From the NCBI GenBank assembly GCA_001724265.1, contig MEDY01000014.1:1-64000 (forward strand): a stretch of DNA of 64,000 nucleotides. The letters are read 5' to 3'. The notes under the pieces were generated by a model that did not search any database, had not been told where the DNA came from, and saw only the letters and a list, made by a program, of their open reading frames with translations. The position numbers and the translations under genes are program-made. This DNA is from Rhizaria sp. SCN 62-66 (lineage: Eukaryota > Rhizaria, unplaced). Within the stretch, counting starts at the first letter, position 1. Each line of letters opens with the position of its first letter. This document shows positions 51,023-63,200 of the stretch, piece by piece.

Positions 51023-54000
51023 TCAACCGATCCTGGCGAGCGCCGCGGCGGCGCGGCCCTTAGCTCCACCCTTGAGCGCTTCCAAGAACTCGGCCTCTTC
51101 CCCCTCGTTCTCATCGTCGATATCGAGGTCGTCGACGTTATCGATCACGACGACTTCGTCGACGCACTCGTAGAAGTCATCCGGAAACGCCGGGAGATCG
51201 TACATGAAGCTCGCCGACGCGCCCTGCAGACTCGCGCTCGAAGGCCAGCCAGAGAGCGAGCTTTCCAACGCGCCTCCTTGAGCGACCCATTCTGCCACGG
51301 CCGCGGCCGCGGTCGCGTTGGAGTCACTGTTGTCAAAGTCGCCGCTACTAAGCATATCGCGATTCGCAACACCCGAACCAGCAGCGCAGAGGGCAGCAGC
51401 GTTGGCAGAAGGGCCGGCGCCGCTGAAGTCAATCGAGATCTCTCCGACCGCGCCGCTTCCGTTGCCAGCACCGCAGGCGCAGTCAGCGGTGGTGGTGCCC
51501 TGGCAGGCGCCGCAGGCGAGGCCAGTCTCCGGGTGCAAACGCGGGAAACGCTGCGGGGTGTCCTTGATCGCGAACGGCGGCTTGATGAACACGGCCTCGC
51601 CAGCGGAGAAAGAGAAGACTTCGGGCATCGGTAGCGTCTCGAGCTCCATGCCGCCGCCGTTGACGTCCATCGTCGCGACGCCGTTGTTGTCTGCGTGATC
51701 GCGAGGATCGTCGTCGGAAGCGCGGTCGCCACTGCGGTCCGTTGCGAGGGGTTCAACGGGGCTGACGCCGTCTTCTTTCCCGTCATCGTCGTCGTCGTCG
51801 CTGCCGCCGCTCCTCGTCAGCAGACTGCGTGTGTCGACCTCAAGCCGTGGGCGCGAGGCCGCAGTGGGCGCCGCGCCGGGCTGCCGCGTCGCAGGGGTAC
51901 TCGCAGCGGACCCCAAACCAAGTCCGAGGCCAGCGCCGGTGGGGGCAGGGACGGCGGCAGACGCGGCGCGGTCGTTGCGCACATTGTGCGGGCCCGTCGC
52001 CGCGGTGGGCTGCGGGCACGTGGCCGGCGTGCCCGTTTTGCTCCCAGCGGGAGCGGCGGATGTGGCGGAGGCGAAGTCGGGCGCGGCGGGGCGCACAGGG
52101 GTCGTGAACGCGCCCGCAGACATGTGGCCGCCACCGACGCTACGTGCACTGCGCGCGGGCGACAGCGGCGGGCCCGCGTCGGCCCCGTACCCGACCACGC
52201 CAGAGCCGCACTGCGCGCCGGGCGCGGGCGAGGCCGACGGGGACGGGGTGAGCGACGCTCCGTGCGACGCAACGGCCACGAGCTGTGGCGAGCCCGACGG
52301 CGCGGGGGACGGCGTGTACCGGATGTATCCGCCGCCGTCGAGCTGCACGACCTGCTGCTGCTGCAGCTGCGAGGCCTGGAACTGCAGCATCATTGCCGTC
52401 GCCACGGCGGCCGCCGCGGCGGCGCCCGCGCCCACGGCCGCGGTGAGAAACACAACGCTGTCGACCGCGAACGCGAACGCCCCCGCCGCGCCGGGGACCG
52501 GGAGGAAGCCCGCCGGCACGAGGTGCGACAGCGCGGGCGTCATACCAGGTGATGACGCAGTTGGCCCCGCAAGACCGAAGTTAGCGCCGTAGCCGAGACC
52601 GAGGCTGGTGCTGGACGACGAGTGCGGAAGCGCGCCGCTGTCGCCGGCCGACACAGCCGCGCCGCCGCTGCCGCCGCCACCGTGGAGACCGTGGGCGGCA
52701 TGCAGTCCCCCTTGTGAACCCGGCGTGCCATGCGGACCCGCGACTGCGCCGGGGCCGGCGCTGGAACCGGAGCCAGAACGGGGCAGCGCGGGCCGCGTGT
52801 CGACCGACGCACTGGTTGCGCGCGTGCCGTGGGGGCCGACGGGCAGTTGCAGCGGCACCGGGGCTGACAGCACAGTCGCCGTCCCGGCTGCAGTCGCACT
52901 CGCCGGGTTCGCGTCGCTGGAGCTGCTGTTGCTGTTGGCGATGTTTGTTGCGGCGGGCGCGGCGGTGAAGGACAAATGCGTGCCGTGCGGCAGCGGCTGC
53001 GGCAGCATCAACAACGAGCCCGAGCCGCGGCGGCGCGCGGACGAGCCCGGACTAGCGGGCGCGAGAGAGCCGGCGCGCGAGAACGAAGGCGCCGCCATCT
53101 GCTGCTGCTGTTGCTGCAGGGTCTGGAGCTGTTGGAGGATGTGGCGCGACAGCGGCGCAGCGGCGTCCAGCGGCAGCGGCGCGGTGATGAGCGTAAACGC
53201 CTTGCCCAGGTTGGTCAACGCAACCGCGCCAGTGCACGCAGCAGCCGCGGCCGCCGCGTCGGCGACGGTGACACCGGGCGCCACCAGTGCGCTTTGCCCG
53301 GCGAGCGAGACCGACACGGGGGGCGTCGCGGGCGTCACCGGCGTCGCGCCCCCGGACGCGCCCACCCAGCCGGCCACACTCACGTTGCCGCTGGCGCTGA
53401 CGCAGACGCCCGGGCTCGCGCCGGCGCTCCCGCTGGTGGCGCTGGCAAGAGCGCCCCCGCTGCCGGTCGCGTAAGAGCCGGCGGCGGGGCCGGAGAGCGA
53501 GAGGGCCGGCACGATGGCGCCGCAAGCCGCCCCCGCAGCCGGCGCGCCGTGCGGCCGCGCGGGCGACAGCGGGGGCTTGCCCGACGCGCTGCCGCCGCTG
53601 GGACCGGCGGCGAGGCCGGTGGGCGGCGCCAGCAGAGTCATGCTCGGTAGCGTGAGCGAGCTACGGGGGGCGTCGCCCACTGCAGGTGCGGCCGCATTGT
53701 TCACAATCGCAATTCCAGTTGCAGCAGTGCTGGCGGCACTAGAGACGGCGATGACGCGTGTAGTAGTCGTCGCAGCAGCCGAAGAAGAAGGCTCATCCGC
53801 CGCAGCGCCTGACACCAGAGCCGACACTGAACTCGACGCAGACACGACGGCGACCGCGAGAGCCGGAGGCACAGTGCTTGCAGCAGCGGAAACACTCACA
53901 CTCACTCTAGAGCTCACGTTTGCGCTAGCAGTGGAGTCTGCGCCAGTCACCGACGGAGCCGGACTCGCGCCGGCCGCTGCCGCCGCCGCCGCAGCGGCCC

Positions 54001-55717
54001 TGACGGTCTGCTCTTTGACCACGACGTGCTCTAAATACCACGCAAGCGAGCGCTCCAGCCCAGCGGCTTTCATTTCCGCCGCCGCCTGCAGCGCTTGCCG
54101 GCCCGAGATGCGCATGCTCGCCGCGGGCGGGCGCGCGGCGGGGCGCGCGCTCAGCTCTTCGTCGTCGAGGTCGTCGCCCACCACCAGCGGGGTCTGGCCC
54201 GCGGTGGATGCGGCCGCCGCGGCGGCTGCGGTGTCCGAGGCGGAATGTGGCAGACTGCGGCCGGCAGCGGAGTGCGCGGGTGAGCCCGGCGGCTGCTGAA
54301 AGGCGCCGATACCGCGCGTCGTCACAGCGGGCGAGGCGGCGGGACCAGCGCTCCCTCCAGCCACTGCGACCGTGTTGGCGTTGGCGTTTGTGGTGGCGTT
54401 TGAAAGGGACATTGCCAGCACGGGGCCGCCGCCGATAGCGCGTGGGGCGTTCATCGGTGACGCGGGCGTCGACGGAGCGCGTGACCCACGTGTTCCTCCG
54501 GCGGCCACGGGCGACACGGGCAAGGACCGCAGTCCGCCCGCGTTGGTACCGGCGTGGGCGCCACCAGCAGCGGCTGCAGCGGCTCCGCTCGCGCCCGAGA
54601 GCGCGCGGGAGTTAGCCGACGGCGACAGCGGCAGCGCAAGCGAGCCCGCGCGCCCGTGCCCTTGTCCCTGCGCGGCGTTGGCGGCGGCGATTAACGCGGG
54701 CGCGATCGCGGCTGGCGGCGGTGGTGACGCAGGCTGGCTGTTGAGGGCCGCCATCTGCTCTTCGTACTGCTGCTCTTTGCGGTCAGTGAAGGCCTTGCGG
54801 CGCGCGTCGACGGCCTTGGCATCGAGGATGCTCGAGTCGGCGCTGACGTTGCTGCCGCTGCCGAGGCCCGCGGAGCTTGCGGCCGCGGCAGTGGCGGTGG
54901 GAGACATCTCAAGCCGCGACCCGCGGCGTGTGATCGTGTCGATCAGCTTATCCACGTCGATGCTGAACGCTTCGAAGAACTTGGGCGACGCACCGACGAC
55001 GGCTGAGTACTCTGCGAAGTCGACCTTGCCGTTGCCGTCGGCGTCGACGTGGGCGAGGGTGGCGTCGCACAGTGCACGGACATCGGCATCGGTCATATCC
55101 ATCAGTACGACCGAGTCACGCACGGCGGCTTCGAGCAGTGCGCGCAATTCGTCCGTGTCAATCGTGCCGTCGCCGTTGAGATCGTAGAGTGAGAAGGAGA
55201 AACGGATCTTCTCGGCGAGAGTCGCGCGGTCAGAGAGCGCGGAGAGGGAGATGACCCAGGTGCGAAAGTTCACTTTTGCTGACTGAGTGACGTCAAACAG
55301 CCGGAACAGCGTGCGGGCGAGCGCCGAGGTGGGCCGCAGACCCATGGCCGAGGCGAGCTCTTCGCGGTCGATGAACTCGTCCGAAACCTGCGATCCGGAG
55401 ATGGCGTCAAAAATATGCTCAAGCTTGCGCAATGTCGCCAGAGGGAAATGCGTACTCTTGCTCAGCGCAAGCAAAGGAGCGTCCTCGTGTTTCGCCTCGC
55501 GCACGCCGCGCGTAAAGTCGCACGCGTTGTTGAGACGCTCGTCCGCCTTCTGCTTCTCCTTGCGGAAGGCCTCTTGCTGGCGCATCATTTGACCGAGACG
55601 CTGCTGCTCGATCGTTTTGTTGTGGTTCATGGAAGCGCGCCCCGTGGTCGAGCTCGCGCGCGCACCGCCGGTCTTGCCAGCGGCGGGCGCGCTGGGCTTG
55701 GAAGCACACACACCCAT
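51023..55717 (-). CDS. N-myristoylated-type EF-hand protein with long disordered tail
   Basis: 1564 residues, starting MGVCASKPS. Gly2 and Cys4 fit an N-myristoylation plus palmitoylation signal, so membrane attachment is likely. Residues ~85-260 form a calcineurin-B/CBL/NCS-like four-EF-hand module. EF1 (FIDREELASAMGL) and EF2 (FDVTQSAKVNFRTWV) are degenerate. EF3 (DLNGDGTIDTDE, about 179-190) and EF4 (DADGNGKVDFAE, about 225-236) are canonical calcium loops. The remaining ~1300 residues are Ala/Ser/Gly/Pro-rich, with a hydrophobic Ala/Val stretch near 1080-1112 that could be a membrane segment, a Cys cluster near 1400-1425 (CGACQG, CACGAG), and a very acidic end (VIDNVDDLDIDDENEGEE...). NCS and CBL proteins are normally ~200 residues, so this is a sensor domain fused to a scaffold-like tail. 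Target unknown. Stop TGA. Confidence 0.8.
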   Translation of the reverse strand: MGVCASKPSAPAAGKTGGARASSTTGRASMNHNKTIEQQRLGQMMRQQEAFRKEKQKADERLNNACDFTRGVREAKHEDAPLLALSKSTHFPLATLRKLEHIFDAISGSQVSDEFIDREELASAMGLRPTSALARTLFRLFDVTQSAKVNFRTWVISLSALSDRATLAEKIRFSFSLYDLNGDGTIDTDELRALLEAAVRDSVVLMDMTDADVRALCDATLAHVDADGNGKVDFAEYSAVVGASPKFFEAFSIDVDKLIDTITRRGSRLEMSPTATAAAASSAGLGSGSNVSADSSILDAKAVDARRKAFTDRKEQQYEEQMAALNSQPASPPPPAAIAPALIAAANAAQGQGHGRAGSLALPLSPSANSRALSGASGAAAAAAGGAHAGTNAGGLRSLPVSPVAAGGTRGSRAPSTPASPMNAPRAIGGGPVLAMSLSNATTNANANTVAVAGGSAGPAASPAVTTRGIGAFQQPPGSPAHSAAGRSLPHSASDTAAAAAAASTAGQTPLVVGDDLDDEELSARPAARPPAASMRISGRQALQAAAEMKAAGLERSLAWYLEHVVVKEQTVRAAAAAAAAAGASPAPSVTGADSTASANVSSRVSVSVSAAASTVPPALAVAVVSASSSVSALVSGAAADEPSSSAAATTTTRVIAVSSAASTAATGIAIVNNAAAPAVGDAPRSSLTLPSMTLLAPPTGLAAGPSGGSASGKPPLSPARPHGAPAAGAACGAIVPALSLSGPAAGSYATGSGGALASATSGSAGASPGVCVSASGNVSVAGWVGASGGATPVTPATPPVSVSLAGQSALVAPGVTVADAAAAAAACTGAVALTNLGKAFTLITAPLPLDAAAPLSRHILQQLQTLQQQQQQMAAPSFSRAGSLAPASPGSSARRRGSGSLLMLPQPLPHGTHLSFTAAPAATNIANSNSSSSDANPASATAAGTATVLSAPVPLQLPVGPHGTRATSASVDTRPALPRSGSGSSAGPGAVAGPHGTPGSQGGLHAAHGLHGGGGSGGAAVSAGDSGALPHSSSSTSLGLGYGANFGLAGPTASSPGMTPALSHLVPAGFLPVPGAAGAFAFAVDSVVFLTAAVGAGAAAAAAVATAMMLQFQASQLQQQQVVQLDGGGYIRYTPSPAPSGSPQLVAVASHGASLTPSPSASPAPGAQCGSGVVGYGADAGPPLSPARSARSVGGGHMSAGAFTTPVRPAAPDFASATSAAPAGSKTGTPATCPQPTAATGPHNVRNDRAASAAVPAPTGAGLGLGLGSAASTPATRQPGAAPTAASRPRLEVDTRSLLTRSGGSDDDDDDGKEDGVSPVEPLATDRSGDRASDDDPRDHADNNGVATMDVNGGGMELETLPMPEVFSFSAGEAVFIKPPFAIKDTPQRFPRLHPETGLACGACQGTTTADCACGAGNGSGAVGEISIDFSGAGPSANAAALCAAGSGVANRDMLSSGDFDNSDSNATAAAAVAEWVAQGGALESSLSGWPSSASLQGASASFMYDLPAFPDDFYECVDEVVVIDNVDDLDIDDENEGEEAEFLEALKGGAKGRAAAALARIG

Positions 55718-56802
55718 CGAGTAGCAGGGGGAAGATCAGACTTGTTGCGCTGCCGAAAGAGTGCAGGAGAAGTGGGTGTGTTTGATCCGGCTCGGTGCGG
55801 GCCGAGGTCAGATTAATGGTGAGGCTTGAGAGCCGACGGTTAGAAAGTTAGAAAAGAAACGCCCCAAACGGGGTTCACAAGCGTGTCCTCAAGCTATGTG
55901 CGCGTGCCGTTTGAACTGGAAATAAGAGTTCGCCCCTGGATTGAAGGTGGGAAAGAAGAGGAGAGCGATAGGTTGGGGCGCGAGTGAGTGATGAGATGTA
56001 CCGAGAGGTCTTGGGAGGAAGAGTGAGCGTATCCTCGCGCTTCAAAGTCATATATTAATACAAATGCGTTGCTCAAGTGCAATGACTATGCTCCGAATCG
56101 CCACATCGTGTCCGGTCAGAGTCAGAAACAACATTTCGATATGGTGGGCGATTCGTCCGTTTTGGCCAATCTGACATATCGCCATGCGGTTCAGAAGCGA
56201 AACATGTACGCGCAGGATTTAAGCATTATAAGCCGGCGCTAATAAACGGCCCATTCCAACCTAAAATGCCGCCTTCATTGGACTTCAATGTCCCAAGTGG
56301 ATCGTTTGTTCTGCGTTGTCACCCCAGCTTTCCTAGAGCTTCACTGTCATCGTCTCTGCCACAAATTCATTCAACTCACTGTTGTGACAGTAATGTGTCT
56401 TGTTTGTGCATATACTCGATTGTTTGACGTAGTATAATTTGTGGTAAACGACAAATTAATGTTATTAACTCATATGAGGCTCGTTTGTAACATCATTCGG
56501 CTTAGATAAACCTTGAGTGAGAACGGTGACTTGCGGTGTTAGCCGAATATCCGACGGTTTCTGAGACTTTCTTATGTATTCGATGTGTTCTTACTTCAAT
56601 AAATGGTCAACCAACAATTGGACCTCTGCATACCTCTTCCAAACAGGGAATATATTACTTATAGCTGCAGTCGCGTATCGCGCTACAACACTGCTCGAGG
56701 CACGTGCGTAATTTGTAGTTGCACGCCCAACCTCAAACACGACAGCAGCGCTGCGCAACGTAGTGCGGCTCATCGTGCCTAAGCACCGCCCGGACCGCGC
56801 GC
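55718..56802. promoter_or_regulatory. AT-rich spacer, EF-hand gene promoter
   Basis: 1.09 kb. 5' flank of the EF-hand gene (-) and 3' flank of the small TM-protein gene (-). On the minus strand a pyrimidine stretch ending TTTCGGCAG lies about 45 bases before the EF-hand ATG. A 60-codon minus-strand frame at 56591-56773 is not supported as a gene. Confidence 0.35.
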
Positions 56803-57207
56803 TTAGCGGCGCGCGTTCGCGGCAGCGGCGATGTCGCCCTCGAAGCCGTGCTGGCCCGCAGTGACGGTCTCACCGTTGCGGCCCATAAGCGGGTTCGAAA
56901 TGGGCAGATACGGCGGCTGGAGAGGGATGCCGTGCAGCTCGCGGAGCTCCTTGGCGGCGTACCACATCGGGCGCGTGAGCAGAATCTCCTCCTCGTCCTT
57001 CTTAGAGAGACGCATGTGGTTGGGGTCGAAGACGAAGAACGGGTCATTCTCCCAGTGCTTGTTATTTTCCTTCCACTCCTCCAAACGCGCGCGGCGGTCG
57101 ATGTACACGCGGCCCGAGTTGTAGGCGATCAGTCCGCCAACAATAAAGAGCGTGTTAAGCGCCACGCGGTGCGTGAAGTCAAAGAGCGAGTCGAGACGGG
57201 GCGGCAT
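56803..57207 (-). CDS. Small single-TM protein, probably organellar, unknown
   Basis: 134 residues, no large insertions, stop TAA. MPPRLDSLFDFTHR is followed by one hydrophobic segment (about 15-31, VALNTLFIVGGLIAYNS). A strongly charged helix comes next (RVYIDRRARLEEWKENNKHW), then NDPFFVFDPNHMRLSKKDEEEI, and a Gly/Asn-rich end (NPLMGRNGETVTAG). The layout, a short N-terminus, one TM helix, then a basic/aromatic helix, is common among accessory subunits of mitochondrial respiratory complexes and ATP synthase, which are too divergent to name by eye. No presequence is obvious. The lack of low-complexity padding suggests a tightly packed complex subunit. The family is not recognised. Confidence 0.65.
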   Translation of the reverse strand: MPPRLDSLFDFTHRVALNTLFIVGGLIAYNSGRVYIDRRARLEEWKENNKHWENDPFFVFDPNHMRLSKKDEEEILLTRPMWYAAKELRELHGIPLQPPYLPISNPLMGRNGETVTAGQHGFEGDIAAAANARR

Positions 57208-57799
57208 GGTGCGGTCAGGTCAGACGGAGTGAGCGGAGTGGCGGAGAGAAGACTCTGGAGTGCAGAGGCTTTTGGCGGAGACAAGCGGGATAGGGCGGGG
57301 TGTCACAAGGCTCTAGCTCAAGGATTTGGTAGGATAGCTATAGTACTTTAGAAAAACAACGGCATTTCCAGAGGTGATGGACGAAGTAAGGCAGGACAGT
57401 GAGCGGGAGGAGCGCGAGTGCAGAAGCTTGGAGTGCAAGCATGACCGAAGTGCGGCGTGAATCGTTGCGGAGCATAATCGCAAGTGTAAAGCAAACTGTA
57501 ATAGATTCATTATATATGTCTTGTGTTATGCATGATGTACACGTTTAATTTTGCGTTGACGACGGAGTTATGCCAAGTAATGAGTTTTTCATAGCCTACT
57601 TGGGATGGTGACAAGTTGATGGATTATGATATAGACTGCATCACTCGTTTACTGGGACGATATATGATGTACATTCTACATTTGTAGCTGGCATATCGTG
57701 CCGCAGCATATACGACGTAAAGCCTTTTAAGAGATTGAATCTTTAACGTAAACACTCACCAGCTAACATCATGCTCCGAATCCCTCATCATAGACTCGT
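57208..57799. promoter_or_regulatory. Divergent promoter region
   Basis: Between the small TM-protein gene (-) and the phospho-lyase gene (+). GC-rich for about 230 bases next to the small gene (5'UTR-like), AT-rich after that. No recognised element apart from GACCG near 57446. Confidence 0.3.
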
Positions 57800-59966
<2,167 letters not shown>

Positions 59967-60124
59967 GAAGAGCAGTCGTGTGCGTCTTGTGCGCAAACTA
60001 TAACTCGAACTTGTTCAATAATTGGAATTTTCGGGCCCGCTTGCATCGGCCTGCTTGCAGATCCTATTTTCAGTTTGTCTGTTAATATTGACCAGAGTTG
60101 CATGTATGGAGATCCCGTCTTGAG

Positions 60125-60130
60125 AATAAA
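60125..60130 (+). terminator. Possible poly(A) signal of the phospho-lyase gene
   Basis: AATAAA about 160 bases after the TGA in the AT-rich convergent spacer (59967-60214). Confidence 0.35.
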
Positions 60131-60214
60131 TTGTATTAATATATATCATGCAGGTTTTAATTCAAAATTCAGAAAATGTTCGTTCTTCATAACGTCTAAG
60201 TAAAAGAGAGTCAC

Positions 60215-63200
60215 TCAGTCGAGCGCCTGCAACACTTCTTGGAGTACCATGAACGCGGCCTCAGCCTCAGCGCTTTGCTGCCACGGCAAGTGCGTCGTCT
60301 TATCGGGGTGCAACGGCACCGAGATCTTAAGCAGATGCTTGCGCACAACGCGCGCGCTGCTCAAATCGCCGTAGTCGCGTCCGCGCTCCCCGAAGATGCC
60401 CAGCACCTGCGCGGGCGTCTTGCTCGCCACGCGCGCCTTGAGCCGCCGGTAATGTTGGTCCAGTAGCGCCCCGCGCGAGGCCGGGTCGTCCTGCAAACCG
60501 CCGGCCCTGGCGGCGGCCACGCGGGCAGACGCGCGCGCACCGCCGTTCGCATTTGACCCAGCGTTGGCACTTGCACTCGCATTCGAGCTCGCATTCGAGT
60601 TGGCCCTGGCGCGGGCCTGGGCCTGCGCTTGTGCCTCCGCGTGCGCCCTCGCGGTGGCCCGGGCCTTAGCCTCAGCCTCCGCTTGCGCGCGCGCACGCTG
60701 CGCCTGCACGTGCGCCTGCGCTTGTGCCTGCGCCTGCTGTGCACGCACACGCGCCGCGGCCGCTGCCATCGCTTCCGCCTCTTGCGCACGCGCGCGCTCG
60801 AGCGCGCGTTCACGTTCGAGCGCGCGTTCACGCTCACGGCGCTCGCGCAGCTCACGATCCTGCTCCTCCGCGACCCGCTGCTGCGCTGCCCGCAACGCCG
60901 CCTCCGTCGCGGCCGCGGTCGCCGCCGCCGCAGCAGCAGCAGCGCTGTCGCCGCCGCCGTTCGCGCCCATGAAAGAGAAGCCGCGCACGAGCGCGGGGGC
61001 GGACGTGGCCGTGCCGCCGGCCTGACGCAGTGCGTCGCGCTGCCGGGCCAGTGCCGCCGCCAGTTGCGGCTGCGGCGCGGACGTGTGCGGCGTCGCGCCC
61101 TTGGCCACGCGCGCGCGCGAGGACATGCCGTGCGTGTACGCATGCGCGTACGCTTGCGACGGGGACTGCGGCTCGAAGGAGCGCTCGTCGCTCGCAGCGT
61201 TGTCATCGTAGCTGTATCCTGCGCTGCTCTGATGGATGTCGCCGTGGCCGTGGCCGTTGGCGTCATCGGTGTCATAATCACGGTCTTCGTAGGCCTGGCT
61301 GTGCGCGGAAGCAGAGGCGACGGCTGCGGCAGCGGACTCTGCGGCGGCGGCAGCAGCGGCGGCCGCGCTTGAGGCTGCGGCCTGCGCGGCGGCAAGAGCA
61401 CGGCCTTCCTCAGTCTCATACTGGTGACTGTGATCAACCGAGTGATCGTGAGCAGCGGGGTGGACGGAGTGGGCGGCGCTGAGGTAGGGGTGACCGTGCT
61501 CGTCGCTCTGCTGATACTGCTCGTGTCCTTGGTGCTGAACGTACTCGGCGTACACTCCCCCGTGGCCGTGACCATGGCCGTGAGCGTGGCAGTGCTAGCT
61601 GTGCACATACTGCCCGTGCGCATACTGCGCGTGGTAGTGCGCACTGCTGTTCTCATCGAGCCCGCCCCCCGCGCCGTGCTTCTCGACCGCGTCGCGCTCG
61701 TCGTCGTCGTCGTCATCGTCGTCGCCATGGTCGTGACTGTGCGCAACGCGCCGCGCCACGCGCAGCATGTGCTCGCGCACCGCCTCCATGCCCTGCTTGC
61801 TGCCCGCACGCGTCGCGCGCGCGCGCTCGCCCGCGCGCTCCCGAGCCAGCGCCTGCGCCCGCGCGCGCGCACCAGCGCCCACTGCGCCAGCAGCAGCGGC
61901 CGCGGCTCCGGGGAGCTTGTCTTTGATCTCGCCCGCCGTGCGCCGCACCGTCGGTAGACGCGCACGCCCTGCCAGCGCGGCTGCGGCCGCAGCGGCAGCC
62001 GACTGCGCCTTCATCGCATCGCGGAACCACGCGGCCTCGCTACGGAGACCTGAGCTCGCGCCGTCTGTATTGTCGCCGTGCAGTTGCGCGTTGTTGGTGT
62101 GCGACGCGAGTGAGGCCGCGACACTGCGCAGCCGCCGCAGGCCGCCAGCCGCAGCAGCCTGCGCTTCGGCCTCCGCGAGCGCGGCCGCGGCTGCAGCGGC
62201 GACGGCGCGAACACGGGCTTCCGCCTCGGCCTCCGCGGCCGCCACCGCCACGCTCCGTCGGCTCGCGCGGCGGCCGCCGGGGACCGTCGCGCTGCCCAGC
62301 AGCTTGGCGGCCGCGGCGGCCGAGGCAGACAGCGTGCGCGCGGAGGCGGGGCCGCCGGGTGTGCGGCGGCGGGCCGCGGTGCTGCTGAGGCCGGAGACGA
62401 GATCGCCCTCGTGACTCTCGGCGTCGCTGTCGTAGACAGGAACGGCTGTGCCCAGCTCAACAGTGACGTTCGCGCCATCAGCGTCGACGTCGTCGGAGTC
62501 GCCGTCGTGACTATCAGCGTCCCGCTTGCTAACGCCGCGCTTGCTACCCTGCACTAAAGTGGCAGTAGTGTTTGCGGCAGAGCCGGTCGACTGACGGCCC
62601 CTGCCGCGGCCCACCGGCATCGCCGCAGACGCAGCCTCGCTCGCAACAGCGGCGGGGCTGGGCCCGCTGGCACTGGCGCGGGCCCGGCGACGCACTGCGG
62701 GGATAGACTTGTTGTTGCGATCGCTAATAACCGCAACGTCGCTGTCGCTGCTTTCGCGGTGCTCGTGGTCGCGCTTCGAAGCAGCTGCAGTGCCCCGACG
62801 TGTCGCAGCGCCAGTCGCCGTCGCAGTCGCCGTCGCCGCCGCCACAGATGCAGGCGTGGGGGTGGGGGAGCGCGGGCGGCGCGCGCGGGACGTGGTGGCT
62901 GGCACGGCCGCGCGCGATTTCACACCCGCGCCGGTGCTGGTGCGGCGCGCTGCCGTGTCCGCCACGGGAGCCCGTAACTGACCGTGGGCGGCAGCGGCGG
63001 GAACGCGTGCCGCAGGTGCCGGGGTGTCCATCATGGGAATCGACTGGCCCCGCATAAGCGTGTTGACGCCGAGTGAGCTCGAGCCGTGCGCGCCGTGGCT
63101 GCCGCTATAGTGGTCATAGTCGCGGTCATTGTCGACGTCGTCGCCGTCGTCGACGTCGCCTTCGTTAACAGTGGTAGCCGGCGTGCTGTTGTTGTTGTTG

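Noticed and set aside
56591-56773. 60-codon minus-strand frame just downstream of the small TM-protein gene
   Set aside because: It is short, in AT-rich 3' flank, has no recognisable domain and sits where the 3'UTR should be.
56880-56905. GGGTTCGAAAT resembling a tRNA B box
   Set aside because: It lies inside the coding sequence of the small TM protein (NPLMGRN region) and no acceptor or anticodon stem can be formed around it.
61580-61660. Intron explanation for the TAG in the J-domain gene
   Set aside because: Both sides are in the same frame and coding-like right up to the TAG. The possible GT...CTAG spans are 16 and 31 bases, not multiples of three and far shorter than the proven introns (107-242).
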